From Trichormus_B sp936914905 (lineage in GTDB: Bacteria > Cyanobacteriota > Cyanobacteriia > Cyanobacteriales > Nostocaceae): 64,000 bases of DNA. The stretch lies in the NCBI RefSeq assembly GCF_039871975.1, contig NZ_JBDPLL010000001.1, one strand, 5' to 3'. This document shows, in pieces, positions 28,406 through 39,298 of this stretch (positions are counted from its first letter, which is position 1; the number at the start of each line of letters is the position of its first letter). The notes beneath the pieces were generated by a model. The model searched no databases. It was not told the DNA's origin and saw only the letters and a list, made by a program, of their open reading frames with translations. A program made the position numbers and the translations under genes.

Positions 28406-30594
28406 TTAACCATAACCCATATCATACACAGTTTCGATTAAATCGGTAAGGATTCAGGTCAAAGCGAGAGGAATTAAGGTGTCTGCAAAGCAGAGTTAAC
28501 CATCCCTTTAATAGGTTGGTCAAAAAACTCAATTAGAGACAGTGCTTTGAGGGCGATAAGTTTGTATAACCGTCAATAAGTTGGCAGTATGTTGCAACCG
28601 CTCCATAGAAAGAGAACTACCACTAATGTTACCTTTTGCCAGTGCAAAAGGTAACATTAGTTCAGCTAAGTAATTATCAAGATCTATTGGCTAAGGAATG
28701 TAAAAGTTTACCTGGTTCCCCTCCGGCTTTATCAATGAATTAATGGAAGACTCAACTTTTGGTTGAAACTAGGATACCCAAGTTAAGAATTCATCAAGGT
28801 TTTGGGTTTGTTGGAATAAGGCGTAGTTTTTAAAACCTTCATCTATCAGGTCTATGAATTGTGTACCAATTGCTTGGTGATTTCAGCCAGGAATCTTGAT
28901 TAGTTTCTTGAAGTGAGGGAGTAGATCTGCCTGACATTTATAGTAACCTTTGAGCGAATCACCGTTATAGGCAGTAAAGTCATCACAACTGAGTACAGGA
29001 CACTAAAACCTACAATGGATTCTAATTCCGTAGGAGAAGGAGTATCAGGACCATGAAATCAAGGGAAGTCAGTATTAGCAAAAATCCATAACCATTCTTT
29101 TACCCCTTTAACTACCCAGGGTGTTTTATCTGCAAGGATATTAGGCTGGGTTTGTTTTATCCACTATTTGAGGCTATCAATACTTTGAATAACTGCACCA
29201 TCTATTCCTTTATTCCTAGTTACTAATGTTCCCACTCCAATTTCTATTTGACCCACTTCCCACAACAGTTCTTGTTGTTTTCATACGGTAAATACCCGTA
29301 GTTCAGGCATACATTGATCCATCCCAAAAAAGCTTGTAGTCTGATTCCTATATCTTAATCGCAGTACTATGTCTGGTGACCAGTCTACCGTTTGTTCTTC
29401 CGCAGACATACTACAAGAAAGTGAACCTATATCTTTGATATACTACTATTTCAATTGGCCTATCCAATAACTCCCCTACTTGTTGTGTTTCCATTTTGAT
29501 TGGTTTGCCAAACAATTCTCTCTCACCACACCATCCACACACTTGCAGTCCCAGGATCTCAAGTCTATCTACTCTACCAAACCCCTTTCTCATTTTTTCT
29601 GTATGGCCTGGTTGTCCTCGTAGTTTCTATTTTGGTGTCTGGTTCTCTTCTGGTTTCTCTTGTTGTTTGTTATCGGTTTTTTTGAGGATGTCTCCCAATA
29701 CTGCTTTCCATAATTTGATCCTGTCTAAATCTCTACTAACTTTGAGTTTCTCTATTTCTTTTTCCAGTTCTACTACTCTATTTGTTAGCTTCTCTATACT
29801 TTTCCCCTCCTCAATAATCATTTCTACCACTTGCCCTGTTGCCTACTGCTTCAATATCTCTCTCTAGTTTTTGTGGCAGGTTCTTTTCCATAACTGCTTG
29901 CTATATTCTGCCTCACCTATCACACTTGTTAACACCCCACCACCTCAATCCTTACCTAAGGTAATACAACCTTTTTCTTCTAATTTACGTCTTAATAAAA
30001 GTATTTGGGCTGGTCCTACATTCCTGACAGCTTCTTCTCCTAATTCCCAAAGTTGATTGATAATCTGGTCACGGGTAATAATTTAATGAGGATGTTTAAA
30101 CAATATTGTAATAAGTGAATTCTTTATTAGTGAGAGTATTTTCTATATCTTGATTATAAAGGTTACGAGTCCTATAATCTAAAGTAAAGTTTATTAATTG
30201 AATTATTTCGGTCTCTATTTGTGGTGAGTATCTTTGTAATGCAGGTAGCCTTACTAATAATTCTACGATGCTAAATAGTTTAGCTAAATAATTATCTGTA
30301 CCAGTATCTAAACCTATTACTTTATCTTTCATTCGGTATTTTGCTATGAGTATTAAAACTAGTAATGAGGCATTTTTTGATATTAATTTCTACAAAATTT
30401 TAGGCCAGATAAGCCAGGAATTAAGCACTCCAAGATAACCAAAGTGTCTTTTTCGATGGGGTTTATAGGTAGTTTCATGGTTGGTTACCATCTAATCGCC
30501 AATGTACTATACAAACTTATTAATTTACAGTTTTTTTGATAGCTGCACCTAAATTCGGTTCATCTTCAACATCTTCAACTAGTAAGATTTTCAC
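28406..30594 (-). pseudogene. RppA-like OmpR-family response regulator split by IS66
   Basis: Starts with GTG at 30594 (KILLVEDVEDEPNLGAAIKK) and decays through the receiver domain. It continues in a good frame at 30332 (VIGLDTGTDNYLAKLFSIVE, where active relatives have AGADDYL and KPF) and NFTLDYRTRNLYNQD. The winged-helix part LITRDQIINQLWELG and ILLLRRKLEEKGC follows down to about 29960. Its last residues, DLIETVYDMGYG and a stop, are found on the far side of the IS66 element at 28406-28444. One regulator gene was therefore split by the insertion. The receiver stretch between has several stops as well. Confidence 0.8.
28446..29955 (-). mobile_element. IS66-family element (degenerate, nearly full length)
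   Basis: About 1.5 kb bounded by GTAAGGATTCAGGT at the low-coordinate end and by the complement of GTAAGGATTGAGGT at the high end. These are near-identical terminal inverted repeats. On the minus strand the transposase reads EEGKSIEKLTNRVVELEKEI, KLWKAVLGDILKK and KGFGRVDRLEILGLQVCGWC. Further on come TPWVVKGVKEWLWIFANTDF, a broken catalytic domain, and a C-terminus like GAVATYCQLIDGYTNLSPS. Many stops and frameshifts are present. It sits inside the response-regulator gene. No clear 8-bp target duplication remains. Confidence 0.8.
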
Positions 30595-30599
30595 AGTTC

Positions 30600-31076
30600 T
30601 AGTTACCTATGAGTTTAAGTTCGGACTGTAATAGTTGATATATATATGCTTCCATACCCATACTCCTAGTATAGAGTGGACAGAGGTAAATATGAGAGTC
30701 ATGATTATCAGTAATAATCCCACTTAAGAAAATAGATAGTATACCTTCTATTAGCACAGGTTGGGCAAGATTAATTATATATTTCCCATTATTACTAGAA
30801 ATATTAATACCTATTTTTTCCCATATTGATTACTGAAATTAACCCCTTCGATCGCTTTAATTAATTTTGGTATTTTAGTTTTTTGATAGAAAGTTGTGAA
30901 ACTGCTCTACCTTGGATATGTCTTTGAAAATAGTGAATAGCTTTTTGTAAGCTGACATGATTTGGACATGCACCACTATAAATAATATGAGGAGCTTTTG
31001 CATCCAGCAAAGCCCCTACTCCTAAGGTTGCTGGAATTGGAAAGGTAAATAAGAAGGTAATTAGACTGCAAAACAA
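30600..31076 (-). pseudogene. Unrecognised decayed coding region between regulator and lipoprotein
   Basis: A 71-codon minus-strand frame (30861-31076, with SLQKAIHYFQRHIQGRAVSQ) is followed by shifted pieces such as AIEGVNFSNQYGKK and IINLAQPVLIEGILSIFLSG and DNHDSHIYLCPLYTRSMGM. Together they look like one gene of about 150 codons broken by frameshifts. I cannot name the family; its position inside the metal-response locus suggests a related role. Confidence 0.4.
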
Positions 31077-31169
31077 ATTTGCTTAATTTAACTTTGAACA
31101 AATCAATCTAAAGTTTTAGCTTTTGAACTCTGATCAATTTTTATAGAACTTAAATAAAAGTTAGATAGT

Positions 31170-32093
31170 TTATTCTACGTTAACCCAGAAATCTGCACTC
31201 TTAATTTTCCCATTGCGGTTAAATTGGAACCACATCTTATATGTTCCTGATTTGGGGAACTTTGTATGAAATTCAATGTTTTTATCGGTCGTATTTTTGA
31301 CAGCATGTACGTGGATATAATCGGAGGCGGTGAGAGGAGATGAGCTTTTGATAATTACTAAATGTCCTTTTTCTCCTAAGTATAGTTGTAGGTCTTTGAT
31401 GGTTTGGTTTTTGTTGTCTGTTAAATCAAATATTAATCTGATACATTCACCAGCTTTTATTGTCGGTGCTGATAGGTTGAGGTTAACTTTTGTATCTGAT
31501 AAGGTTCTGGTTTTTTCATATTTAGATAAGTTTTCGGGAAGGGGAACTGAACCAGGAATGAAGATGTTTATTAATGATAAGGATTCTTTTTGTCTAGCTG
31601 GTTTATAATCACTGAAAAGTGTATATTCTCCTGGTCTAGGAAAATTGGTGCTAACTTCAAAGTGACCATTTCCTTTATATTCTGGATGAATATGATAGAA
31701 ATGTTCCAAGTCGTTGCTAACCAGTATTAAGTGCATTAGTTTTTCTTGGAAGATGTCAAATTTATTGACTGGTTTTCCAGCAGTGTCTTGAATATCAATA
31801 ACTAAGCTGATCTGTTGATTAGCAGCTAGGCTTTTAGGTACTTTTAATTTGGCTTTGGTACTTATTTTCGAGTTATCTTCACTATTTATATTTCCTACTG
31901 AAGAGTTATCATGATTCATTTGTTCCATAGAGTCTCCCTCTTTATTATCAATAATAGATTGTATTTCTTTGTTTTCGACTTGAGGACTATTTTCACTATT
32001 AGGAGCATTGGTTTCACCTGATTTAGTTGATGAACAACCAGGAGCAACTAACAATGTTGTAGCCACAAATACACCTAAGAAAATATATTTCAT
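31170..32093 (-). CDS. Metal-binding-type lipoprotein of an RND efflux locus
   Basis: Protein of 307 residues with a signal peptide and lipobox-like LLVAPGC (Cys about residue 19). A low-complexity acidic region containing MEQMNHDNSS follows, then two similar beta-domains. The first has LMHLILVSNDLEHFYHIHPE and GHFEVSTNFPRPGEYTLFSD; the second has KGHLVIIKSS, YIHVHAV and KFPKSGTYKMWFQFNR. The repeated 'HL..HIHP...FP..G.Y' pattern matches YtkA/CopC-like periplasmic proteins found beside CusA-type pumps in cyanobacteria. Met and His residues suggest copper binding (inference). It is the only uninterrupted gene in an otherwise ruined locus, so it is either still useful or merely recently orphaned. 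Confidence 0.7.
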   Translation of the reverse strand: MKYIFLGVFVATTLLVAPGCSSTKSGETNAPNSENSPQVENKEIQSIIDNKEGDSMEQMNHDNSSVGNINSEDNSKISTKAKLKVPKSLAANQQISLVIDIQDTAGKPVNKFDIFQEKLMHLILVSNDLEHFYHIHPEYKGNGHFEVSTNFPRPGEYTLFSDYKPARQKESLSLINIFIPGSVPLPENLSKYEKTRTLSDTKVNLNLSAPTIKAGECIRLIFDLTDNKNQTIKDLQLYLGEKGHLVIIKSSSPLTASDYIHVHAVKNTTDKNIEFHTKFPKSGTYKMWFQFNRNGKIKSADFWVNVE

Positions 32094-32104
32094 AATTTTT
32101 TATC

Positions 32105-32602
32105 TTTGTATTGTAATATTGTATTTTAGAGTTTAAATGAAATTTACCGTTGAGTTTTTCACCTTTAATATCAGAACGTACAACTACCTGATATTCAGCT
32201 GCATCTGCTTCTGTTAAAAGCTTACTGTAGTATTTACCTTGTTATCAAAGATAATATTAAGACTTTTCTATTATCCTTTAGGAGTTTTAGCTTGTGCTGT
32301 AAGGTCTGCATTAGGAACTGTTTCATGTTTGTCACTAGAAAGCAGATAGAAATGTAAGTGTGTACACTTTTTCTCGTTTAGACACTAATTCCAAATAATA
32401 TTTACCAACTTCGACAACTTGACCACCTTTACAGAGTTTACTATGTTGAGTTGCGGCCAGTTTTGTTGTTGTAAATATATTTACATTCTTTGTTACTGGT
32501 TCTGGTTTGTTAGGTAGCTCCTAGTTTGCTATTATTATAAATACGTAGAAATAGGACTCCCATACTGCTAAAAACAATAAAGCTCAACTTAACTAACTTC
32601 AT
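32105..32602 (-). pseudogene. Secreted protein relic of the metal locus
   Basis: From the ATG at 32602 the minus strand reads MKLVKLSFIVFSSMGVLFL (signal peptide), then pieces WPQLNIVNSVKVVKL, SSDKHETVPNADLTAQAKTP and KSLNIIFDNKVNTTVSFY in shifting frames. Small exported proteins of this kind accompany CusA-type pumps in Nostoc relatives (from memory of the family layout). At least five stops or shifts break it. Confidence 0.6.
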
Positions 32603-32639
32603 AAAACTCTTTCCTATTCTTCTCTGTCTACTCTGTGTC

Positions 32640-34783
32640 TACAGTGGTTTTATATGAAGAATTTAGCAAGTTGACCATATAATACTGGAATAACTAATAC
32701 CTTAACACTGTGGAGATAAACAAACGACCCAGAAATATAACCACTTTCGGTTGTAAAATGTCTTTACCCAGACCGCCTTCAAAAACTAATGGTGCTCCTA
32801 AAGCAGAAGCAGAAGCTGTCATTGAAATAGCATAAAGAGCCTTGAATTAAAACTTCTTTCAACTGTGTACCTTCAGCTAATTTGTTGTTTTAATTATCTA
32901 CGAGTAGAAAACCATTCCTGGTAGCTACACCAAATAAAGTTAAAAAACTAACTAATAAAGCAATGGACATAATTCCCGTAGTTAAAGCAACTGCAATTAT
33001 ACCTCCTACTAATGCTAATCCTAAGTCAATAATAATCATGATTATGGAGCGAATAGATCTCACAAAAATTGCATAATCACTATCATCCTGATAAGACCAA
33101 TGGCGCTAAAAATTAAAATATTCTGTGTGGCTTTTTCTTCAGGTTGAAACTGACCAGCATATTGTATATCATAATAACTATGAGGAATTGGTAATTTCTG
33201 TTAAATTCTTGCCTTAATTTCATTGACCATAGAATGTGAGTTCCGATCTTGAACATTTGCAGAAACGACTATCAATCTGGAAATATTTCCACGGTTGATA
33301 CTATTTGCTCCTGTTCCATTTTTAACAAACGCCACTTGGGACCAGGGTATTTTTCAGCGCCATGAGTATTAATTAATATACTACTAACTGTCTGTAAATT
33401 CTGTTCTGCTTCTAGTTTTAAGCAAAAGAGTAAATCAAAAGCTTTCTATTTCGCTAAAATCTGAGAAATGACTTTACTAGACTTCACTATTTAAAGTAGT
33501 TCCAATATATCTGGAAACTTCACCAATTGATTGTTAAACCATATCTACTTGCAGCTAAACGGTTAGATTTAATTTGGACTTGTTCAATTGCTACTTAGCA
33601 TTACAGTTATAAATCAATAATTCCTTCAATTCTTTTCGTCACATCGTTTACTTGTTGAGTGATGATGAGGCGCTGTGCCAAATATATAGCAAAAATTTTC
33701 ATGGCTATAGCACTTCTGACTCCTGATAATACTTCATCTATGTGATGAGAAATAAAACCGCCAATATTTGGCGTAACTCCTATTAATTTATTTAGTTCTT
33801 CTCACAGTTTTTCTCGGGATTTCTCTCTGTATTTTATTCCCTCTTCACTTAATTCAATCTCCAAATGTACCAAATGTATACGAGCAGCATCAGCATCACC
33901 TGGCACAGGTTCAGAATCTAATTGGACATAAGGAAATGCTAGGTCGTTCTTGAGTAGATATTAAACAGCATAAGCTGTTCTATTTGTAGCTTCTAAAGAT
34001 ACACCTGTATATAGAGTTAAGGTGTTTACTAAAGTCTATTGTTGGAATTCTGGTAAAAATACTCTTCCCAAACTGGGAACAATAGTCATAGCAGCAATTA
34101 AACTAGTAACAGTTAGTTAACTAATAGCAGCTGGTGAAATAATAATAGAAGAATAAGGCATAAAGAATTTTAGTAATAGATGATAAAGCTATCTAGAAAA
34201 TCTTACTAGCTAAGGTTCTTTGTCTAGTAATCTCGCATGAGGAAGCAAAATGCTACATAAAGCAGGAGTTACTCTAAGCAGGAGTTACTGTTAAAGCTGT
34301 CACACTAGAAGCTGAAATAGCGACTAAATAAGCAATTACTATAGTCATGAATATACTACTTTCACACCTGTTGAAGTAAAGATAGGAGGAAGAATAACTA
34401 TTGTATAGTATACTAATGATAGTTGTACTAAAGACAGAATCTCTAACTTACTTGACAAGAAGCGGAAAGGACTTATAATACTGGAGGAAGATGAGGAAAG
34501 TATTTATTCTCATACAAGGAACTTATAGATATTTTGCATCAACTATTACATCATAAAGTAATGAATTAATGGCAATAGATAAACCACCTAGAGTCATGGT
34601 GTTGAAACCTTGCTCTAAGCAATTGATCGCGATAAATATTAATAATAAAGATAGAGGTAAGGTGGTTATATAAACCGCAAAGTACGCTATTTCCTTTGAA
34701 AAAGGAATGAGAATAATAGCAACGACTATGATACTTTCAACTAATTCTTCACGCACTTTTTATATGGAGAAATCTATATAATT
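32640..34783 (-). pseudogene. CusA/CzcA-type heavy-metal RND efflux pump relic
   Basis: Ordered pieces of an RND metal pump read on the minus strand. These are REELVESIIVVAIILIPFSK and NTMTLGGLSIAINSLLYDVI (34523-34756), then later EIELSEEGIKYREKSREKL and GVTPNIGGFISHHIDEVLSG with VRSAIAMKIF (about 33700-33870). The C-terminal membrane part IIAVALTTGIMSIALLVSFL and TLFGVATRNGFLLV follows (about 32890-33050). More than ten stops and shifts are present. The N-terminal third is missing beyond the scaffold gap at 34784. No CusB-type adaptor or outer-membrane channel remains. Confidence 0.8.
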
Positions 34784-34883
34784 NNNNNNNNNNNNNNNNN
34801 NNNNNNNNNNNNNNNNNNNNNNNNNNNNNNNNNNNNNNNNNNNNNNNNNNNNNNNNNNNNNNNNNNNNNNNNNNNNNNNNNNN
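34784..34883. other. Scaffold gap (100 N)
   Basis: Exactly 100 unknown bases between the CusA relic and an ISAzo13 fragment; the apparent reading frame across it is not real evidence. Confidence 0.95.
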
Positions 34884-35115
34884 TCGTGATGGCATAACAG
34901 CAAGCGGTGGATCTATGCCTGCCCCCAGTACCCCTAAAAGGGGTACAATCGCTGCCCATATACTCCCATCCGTCTCCGACAACGACTTATAGTATGGTTT
35001 AGTATCCTTGCATTTTAACTTCAATTTCACCAGGGTCAGGGCCCATCATCTACCAGTTTTCCATCTACTCTTCTAGGGTATAGATATTATTGGCACTTTT
35101 ACACCTTAACTTTTA
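34884..35115 (-). mobile_element. ISAzo13-type transposase fragment B (N-terminal end)
   Basis: Minus-strand MKLKLKCKDTKPYYKSLSET followed by WAAIVPLLGV corresponds to the start of ISAzo13 transposases (YKSLSEKDRR.WAA type). The same sequence recurs at 40205-40440 and 60538-60790. The rest of the element is lost in the gap. Confidence 0.65.
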
Positions 35116-35277
35116 CACCTTATTTAATCTAAATTTGATCTATTTTCCTTAGGAGTGAAACTGCGGGAAAATTCTACTATTATATTCATAATATAATCAA
35201 TAATCACCACAAAAAATAAATTTATATAACGTGTTTCAAGGATTTTTCCAAAACCTTCCTGATGTAGAGATACTTAA

Positions 35278-35960
35278 TCGTAGTAAATAAATACTGGGAA
35301 TAACTAACCATTAGTTTCAAGAGTTGTTAGCCCAAGCTGAAATGCAGCATAAAAAACCTGAACCTGCAATAGAAAGTCAAAAGATACCTATAAATCAGAA
35401 AGGAGGAGGGCGGTAACGTAAACTAGAGATAAAAGAACAAGTATGTCTATGCTTGTTCTATTTGAGGAAAATGCCAACATTTGAGGTTTTACCTTTGCAT
35501 TTCGGTATCTCCAAAACGGAAGCAAAGGATACGGTTAGTAACTGGCTAGAGATATTAGGAGATGTTTTGCCTACTAGTCTCCTTAGACAGGTATAAAAAC
35601 ATGATAGCGATTATCCGATCCCGACTCAGAATAAAAGGCACAAAACAAAGAGTTTTCCAGCAAGAGTATTTTTGTTGAAAACATTATTAGATTTATAAAA
35701 ATATTCCGGGTAGGTCAACAAATATTACCCCTAGATTCTTGAATTTACGAACAAGTAATTCTTAGTATTTATGGTTTAGTCACATTGAGAATTGGTTGAT
35801 TAGTTTTGCCCATATCATAAATGTTGTAGATATGAAGTCAGTATATGAATTAGTCATCAACATCTTCATGGATAGTTCCTATTAGTTACTATTCCTAACC
35901 CTAATTTTTTCCTTCGCTCTTTCCTAATATTTAAGACTCTGGAAAGCCAGACACAGAGTC
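35278..35960 (+). mobile_element. Internally deleted HTH_Tnp_4/DDE_4-type IS relic, copy 3
   Basis: Same deleted element as at 10503, missing its left ~100 bp. The plus strand shows LLAQAEMQHKKPEPAIES, LFYLRKMPTFEVLPLHFGIS and the junction at about 35630 (CAGAATAAAAGGCACAAAAC). It then continues into the C-terminal fragment FSSKSIFVENIIRFIKIFRV. It ends at CCAGACACAGAGTC like copy 2. Confidence 0.72.
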
Positions 35961-36189
35961 TTTTGTTAATTTTTGGACGCTCTATTGGTCAAGTGGTAAA
36001 ATTTGGCGCTACAAGTCAAATTTTCTTAATACTTTGGATAACCGTACTCCTGATTATACCGTACTCCTGATTATGTTGCTGGGTATTTTGATTAATACCA
36101 TTTTGGATTTTAAATTTTGGATTTTAGATTTTGGAATGTGAAATTGTGCAATATTGACTTTTTAGGTATTTACGCAACTGTCATATCAC

Positions 36190-36250
36190 TAGGGTGTGTC
36201 AGACCTATAAGTTAGTTAGGATAAATAGATTTTTGACTGACGCACCTTAT
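36190..36250. repeat. MITE-like element, copy 1
   Basis: About 60 bp flanked by imperfect 13-bp inverted ends (TAGGGTGTGTCAG at left, CTGACGCACCTTA at right). The interior AGACCTATAAGTTAGTTAGG is closely matched by the copy at 62890-62952. Too short to encode anything. Confidence 0.65.
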
Positions 36251-36417
36251 AATAGACATTGCCTCTGACACTTGCGTAAGTCATATTTTCGTAAATTCTC
36301 TACAGGGGTTCAGACATCAAGGTTAAAAATAATCCAAATAAATGTCAGAATAAATGTTAGATGGTGTTGAGCCTGTATAGCAAAACTAAAAACTAAAAAC
36401 CAAAAACCAAAATTGTT

Positions 36418-37014
36418 ATGACTCATTCTACAGATATTCCTACCTTAGCCCGTTGGATGGCAGCTGATTTTAGCAATCAAGCCCAAGTTTTTGAAAACCC
36501 GGCTTTTTTTGCCCATATTCGTGTGTGTATGCGTCCCTTACCTTACTTATTGCTATCAGCGGTGAGTTTGTTTGTAGAACAAGCTTATGACTATATGCTC
36601 AATAACCCCTATAGGTTACGGGTGTTAAAGTTAATGACAGCAGGAGATAAAATCCATATTGAAAATTATAGTGTCAAAGACGAAAAAGACTTTTATGGTG
36701 CATCCCGTGATTTACAACGTCTGCATAACTTAACGAGTGATCGCTTAGAAAAACTCTCCGGTTGCAACATGATTGTAGAGTGGGCCGGTAGCCACTTTAA
36801 GGGCACAGTCGAACCAGGTAAAGGTTGTATAGTTGTCCGCAACAGACAGATCACCTATTTGGATAGCGATTTTGAAATTGATGGTGAAAAATTCATTAGC
36901 CGTGACAGAGGACGCAGTCCTGAAACCAATGATTATATTTGGGGTTCTGTCGCTGGACCATTTTACTTTGTCCGTTGGGATAATTTTGCCGACGAGGTGA
37001 AATTAAGTCCCTAA
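36418..37014 (+). CDS. cpcT: Phycobiliprotein chromophore lyase CpcT
   Basis: CpcT/CpeT-family lyase that attaches phycocyanobilin to Cys-153 of phycocyanin beta (and phycoerythrocyanin beta) subunits during phycobilisome assembly. The 198-residue length matches cyanobacterial CpcT. Recognisable phrases include LARWMAADFSNQAQVFENP at the N-terminus, FFAHIRVCMRPLP, FVEQAYDYMLNNPYRLRVLK, GCNMIVEW and WGSVAGPFYFVRW. The stretch PLPYLLLSAVSLF is slightly diverged. The start is the ATG at 36418. The gene stands between IS debris and tRNA-Cys, apparently intact. Confidence 0.92.
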   Translation: MTHSTDIPTLARWMAADFSNQAQVFENPAFFAHIRVCMRPLPYLLLSAVSLFVEQAYDYMLNNPYRLRVLKLMTAGDKIHIENYSVKDEKDFYGASRDLQRLHNLTSDRLEKLSGCNMIVEWAGSHFKGTVEPGKGCIVVRNRQITYLDSDFEIDGEKFISRDRGRSPETNDYIWGSVAGPFYFVRWDNFADEVKLSP

Positions 37015-37142
37015 TCCCAAATCACCCCAGGATAGGCTTCTTGTCTGTCCAGTTATTCAAAAAAATCCACCCTTGAAAAAATTGTCTCCTGAACGATGTA
37101 ATCTGGGCTAAATTCTGCTATTATTTAATAAATTGAGAGTGC

Positions 37143-37214
<72 letters not shown>

Positions 37215-37394
37215 TTATATACAGAGTAATATATTTAAACAATTGGGGCTCCTAAACTTCTTATAAGAGCCAGAATGTTTGAGAAACTGGTTGATTATCA
37301 AATAGATATTTTTGGTGTTAGCTTTTGCCTTGCGGTACTAGTACCGCCGTTCATTCAAAATACTAAATACTTCTTTCAGAAGAGCTATGCTAAG

Positions 37395-38045
37395 CATAGT
37401 GTATTAAATAACCTGTAACTATAGTTTAGGGCTATAATTCCTTTGGGGTAAGAATTCATCAAAAACAATCTTCAGATTTGATTTGAAGTCAACAGCCTTT
37501 TTAGCCAATTTGATAGGTGTTATAGACAATGGTCATCAAGAGTTTGAATCCAGTTCAGGTGGTTACCGTTACCATGAGGTCTTTTATAGTCTGGACACTC
37601 TCAAAAATTAGCCCCTGACACAGTGGACAAATACGAGGAAAGAAACTATGTCCAATGATATTGGACTTGGAGGTATAGGGGGGATAATTAGGGATGGAAA
37701 TTTCCATGGACAGTTCATTAACTAAGGCCTGTCAGTGCTGTGTGAATATGTAATAGGTAGAGCTATTGCTAGGCCCCCATCACATCAGAGCAGAATCGAG
37801 TTTGCTCCATAATGAGGTACCTTGTGATAGGTGTTCCACCAGTAGGGAATCGAGTCACAGGCCAATTCACTAGTATGATGGGTGGTGCTAATCTGGATAT
37901 AGCCCACATTGTCCCTGATGTCGTACAGTCTGTGAGGAATCTGGGAGGAATAGCAACTCCAGTAGCAAAGGTTGGCCAATCATGGTTAAACACCTCAATG
38001 GTTTCCTGGGTGTACATTTGTCCCTCTCAGTATCACTACCCAATC
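37395..38045 (-). mobile_element. ISAzo13-type transposase fragment C (C-terminal half)
   Basis: Minus-strand reading gives YTQETIEVFNHDWPTFATGV, then IRDNVGYIQISTTHHTSELA and CDSIPYWW (the conserved catalytic-core end), followed by broken pieces equivalent to KIPIPNYPPYTSKSN and IFDEFLPQRNYSPK. Stops interrupt it. Its N-terminal end abuts the IS630 relic at about 38050-38100, a nested or patchwork junction. Confidence 0.75.
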
Positions 38046-38099
38046 AATTCGAGTTGGTCAATGGCCTCCAATTGCTGATTACGATGTTCACTCTCTCCT

Positions 38100-38905
38100 G
38101 TTTTCAGTGTCTTGACTACTTTGGGTTTAGGAAAGGAGATCATCAAAACTATATGGAACTTAGAACTTAAAGATAGTCGAATCTATCAAATGTTGGATGA
38201 GCTAGGTTTGTCTCATCAAAAGGCTCATCAAGATTATGAGAATGCTAATCTTGATGATTATGAGAATGCTAATCTTGAAGCTTAAAAAGAGTTGGGTTCA
38301 CCAATCAAAAAACTTCAAGAGTTACAATCACAAGACAAACTAATTTTCTACGATGAGTTTGCTATCTATGGATAGACCCAGTTTGTATTATGCCTGGGCG
38401 GAGAAAATACAAAACCTAAACTCCCAAGTAACGAGAAACAGCAACGGTATAAGCTTAATTGTATATTTGCTGTAGATGCTGTTACTAGACAAGTTTCTTT
38501 GCAATTGCACCCCAAGCTAAAAGTGGAAGATATAGCTACCTACTTTACTGACTTGTGTCAAGATTCTCTTGCAGAGAATTGCACCAAGATTGACATAGTT
38601 TTAGATCATAATTCTACTCATAAACAAAAAATTAGGGGTTTGCTTTATGACTATCTTGTAGCCAGAGAAATTGGCGATACAATAGAACTAAATCTCTGAC
38701 ACTCACCTGCTTATTCACCTGACTTCAATTTAGCTGAGTATGAAACCCACTTACTCCGACTACAGTGATTAAATCATTTACCATGTACTGTTAGTATTAA
38801 GCAAATCTGATCAGCTTTTGAAGATGTCAAACACGTGATTAATCCTGAGCAGATATTCCAGACTTTAGAACAGCTAAGTTTGACTTGCTATCTAACCCTA
38901 CTCTC
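38100..38905 (+). pseudogene. IS630-family transposase relic
   Basis: Plus-strand pieces in order are LGLGKEIIKTIWNLELKDSR, IYQMLDELGLSHQKAHQDYE, IKKLQELQSQDKLIFYDEFA (first catalytic Asp), KLNCIFAVDAVTRQVSLQLH, IDIVLDHNSTHKQKIRGLLY (second Asp) and HSPAYSPDFNLAEY (Glu). The DDE residues survive, but stops replace codons after FAIYG and IELNL, an early duplication (about 38225-38280, NLDDYENANL) adds sequence, and the N-terminal helix-turn-helix is gone. Confidence 0.78.
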
Positions 38906-38937
38906 TTAGTAGTAAGAGACTAGCAATCGTATCTAAG

Positions 38938-39035
38938 AGGATGTTTAAAAGCTCACTAATGGTGTATTAAATATTTTTATATCCCCCTAAACCCACCCCA
39001 CTTGAGGGTAATTTCTATAAGTCGTGAAACCCCTC
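38938..39035. repeat. Interspersed repeat, AGGATGTTTAAAA family, copy 2
   Basis: AGAGGATGTTTAAAAGCTC, followed by ATTAAATATTTTTATATCCC and a CCCCCTAAACCCACCCC tract, paralleling the copies at 27062 and 62690. Confidence 0.55.
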
Positions 39036-39298
39036 CACCGCAGTCACTGCAGTTAAAAAGCTTCCAAATACGTACTATCAGAATTCTACCGGAAGAATAT
39101 TTTATGAGCATTCAATACTCATAAAATTTCGGTTTTTTAGATGTTGTATGTAGGCTTGACATTATTTTTTTTTAGAATAAATTATATTCTGTAAGGCACA
39201 CATATTTATCGGTTTAAACCCTTCATGCTCAGCTTAACAACTGAAAATATCTGCTAATTAATTAATCTGAGACAATTGAGACAATTTGTTATCTATCT

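Noticed and set aside
29496..29867. 123-codon plus-strand frame
   Set aside because: Opposite strand of the IS66 transposase coiled-coil region; Ser/Phe-rich shadow.
34749..35030. 93-codon gene across the second gap
   Set aside because: Joins an ISAzo13 leader to CusA-side sequence through unknown bases.
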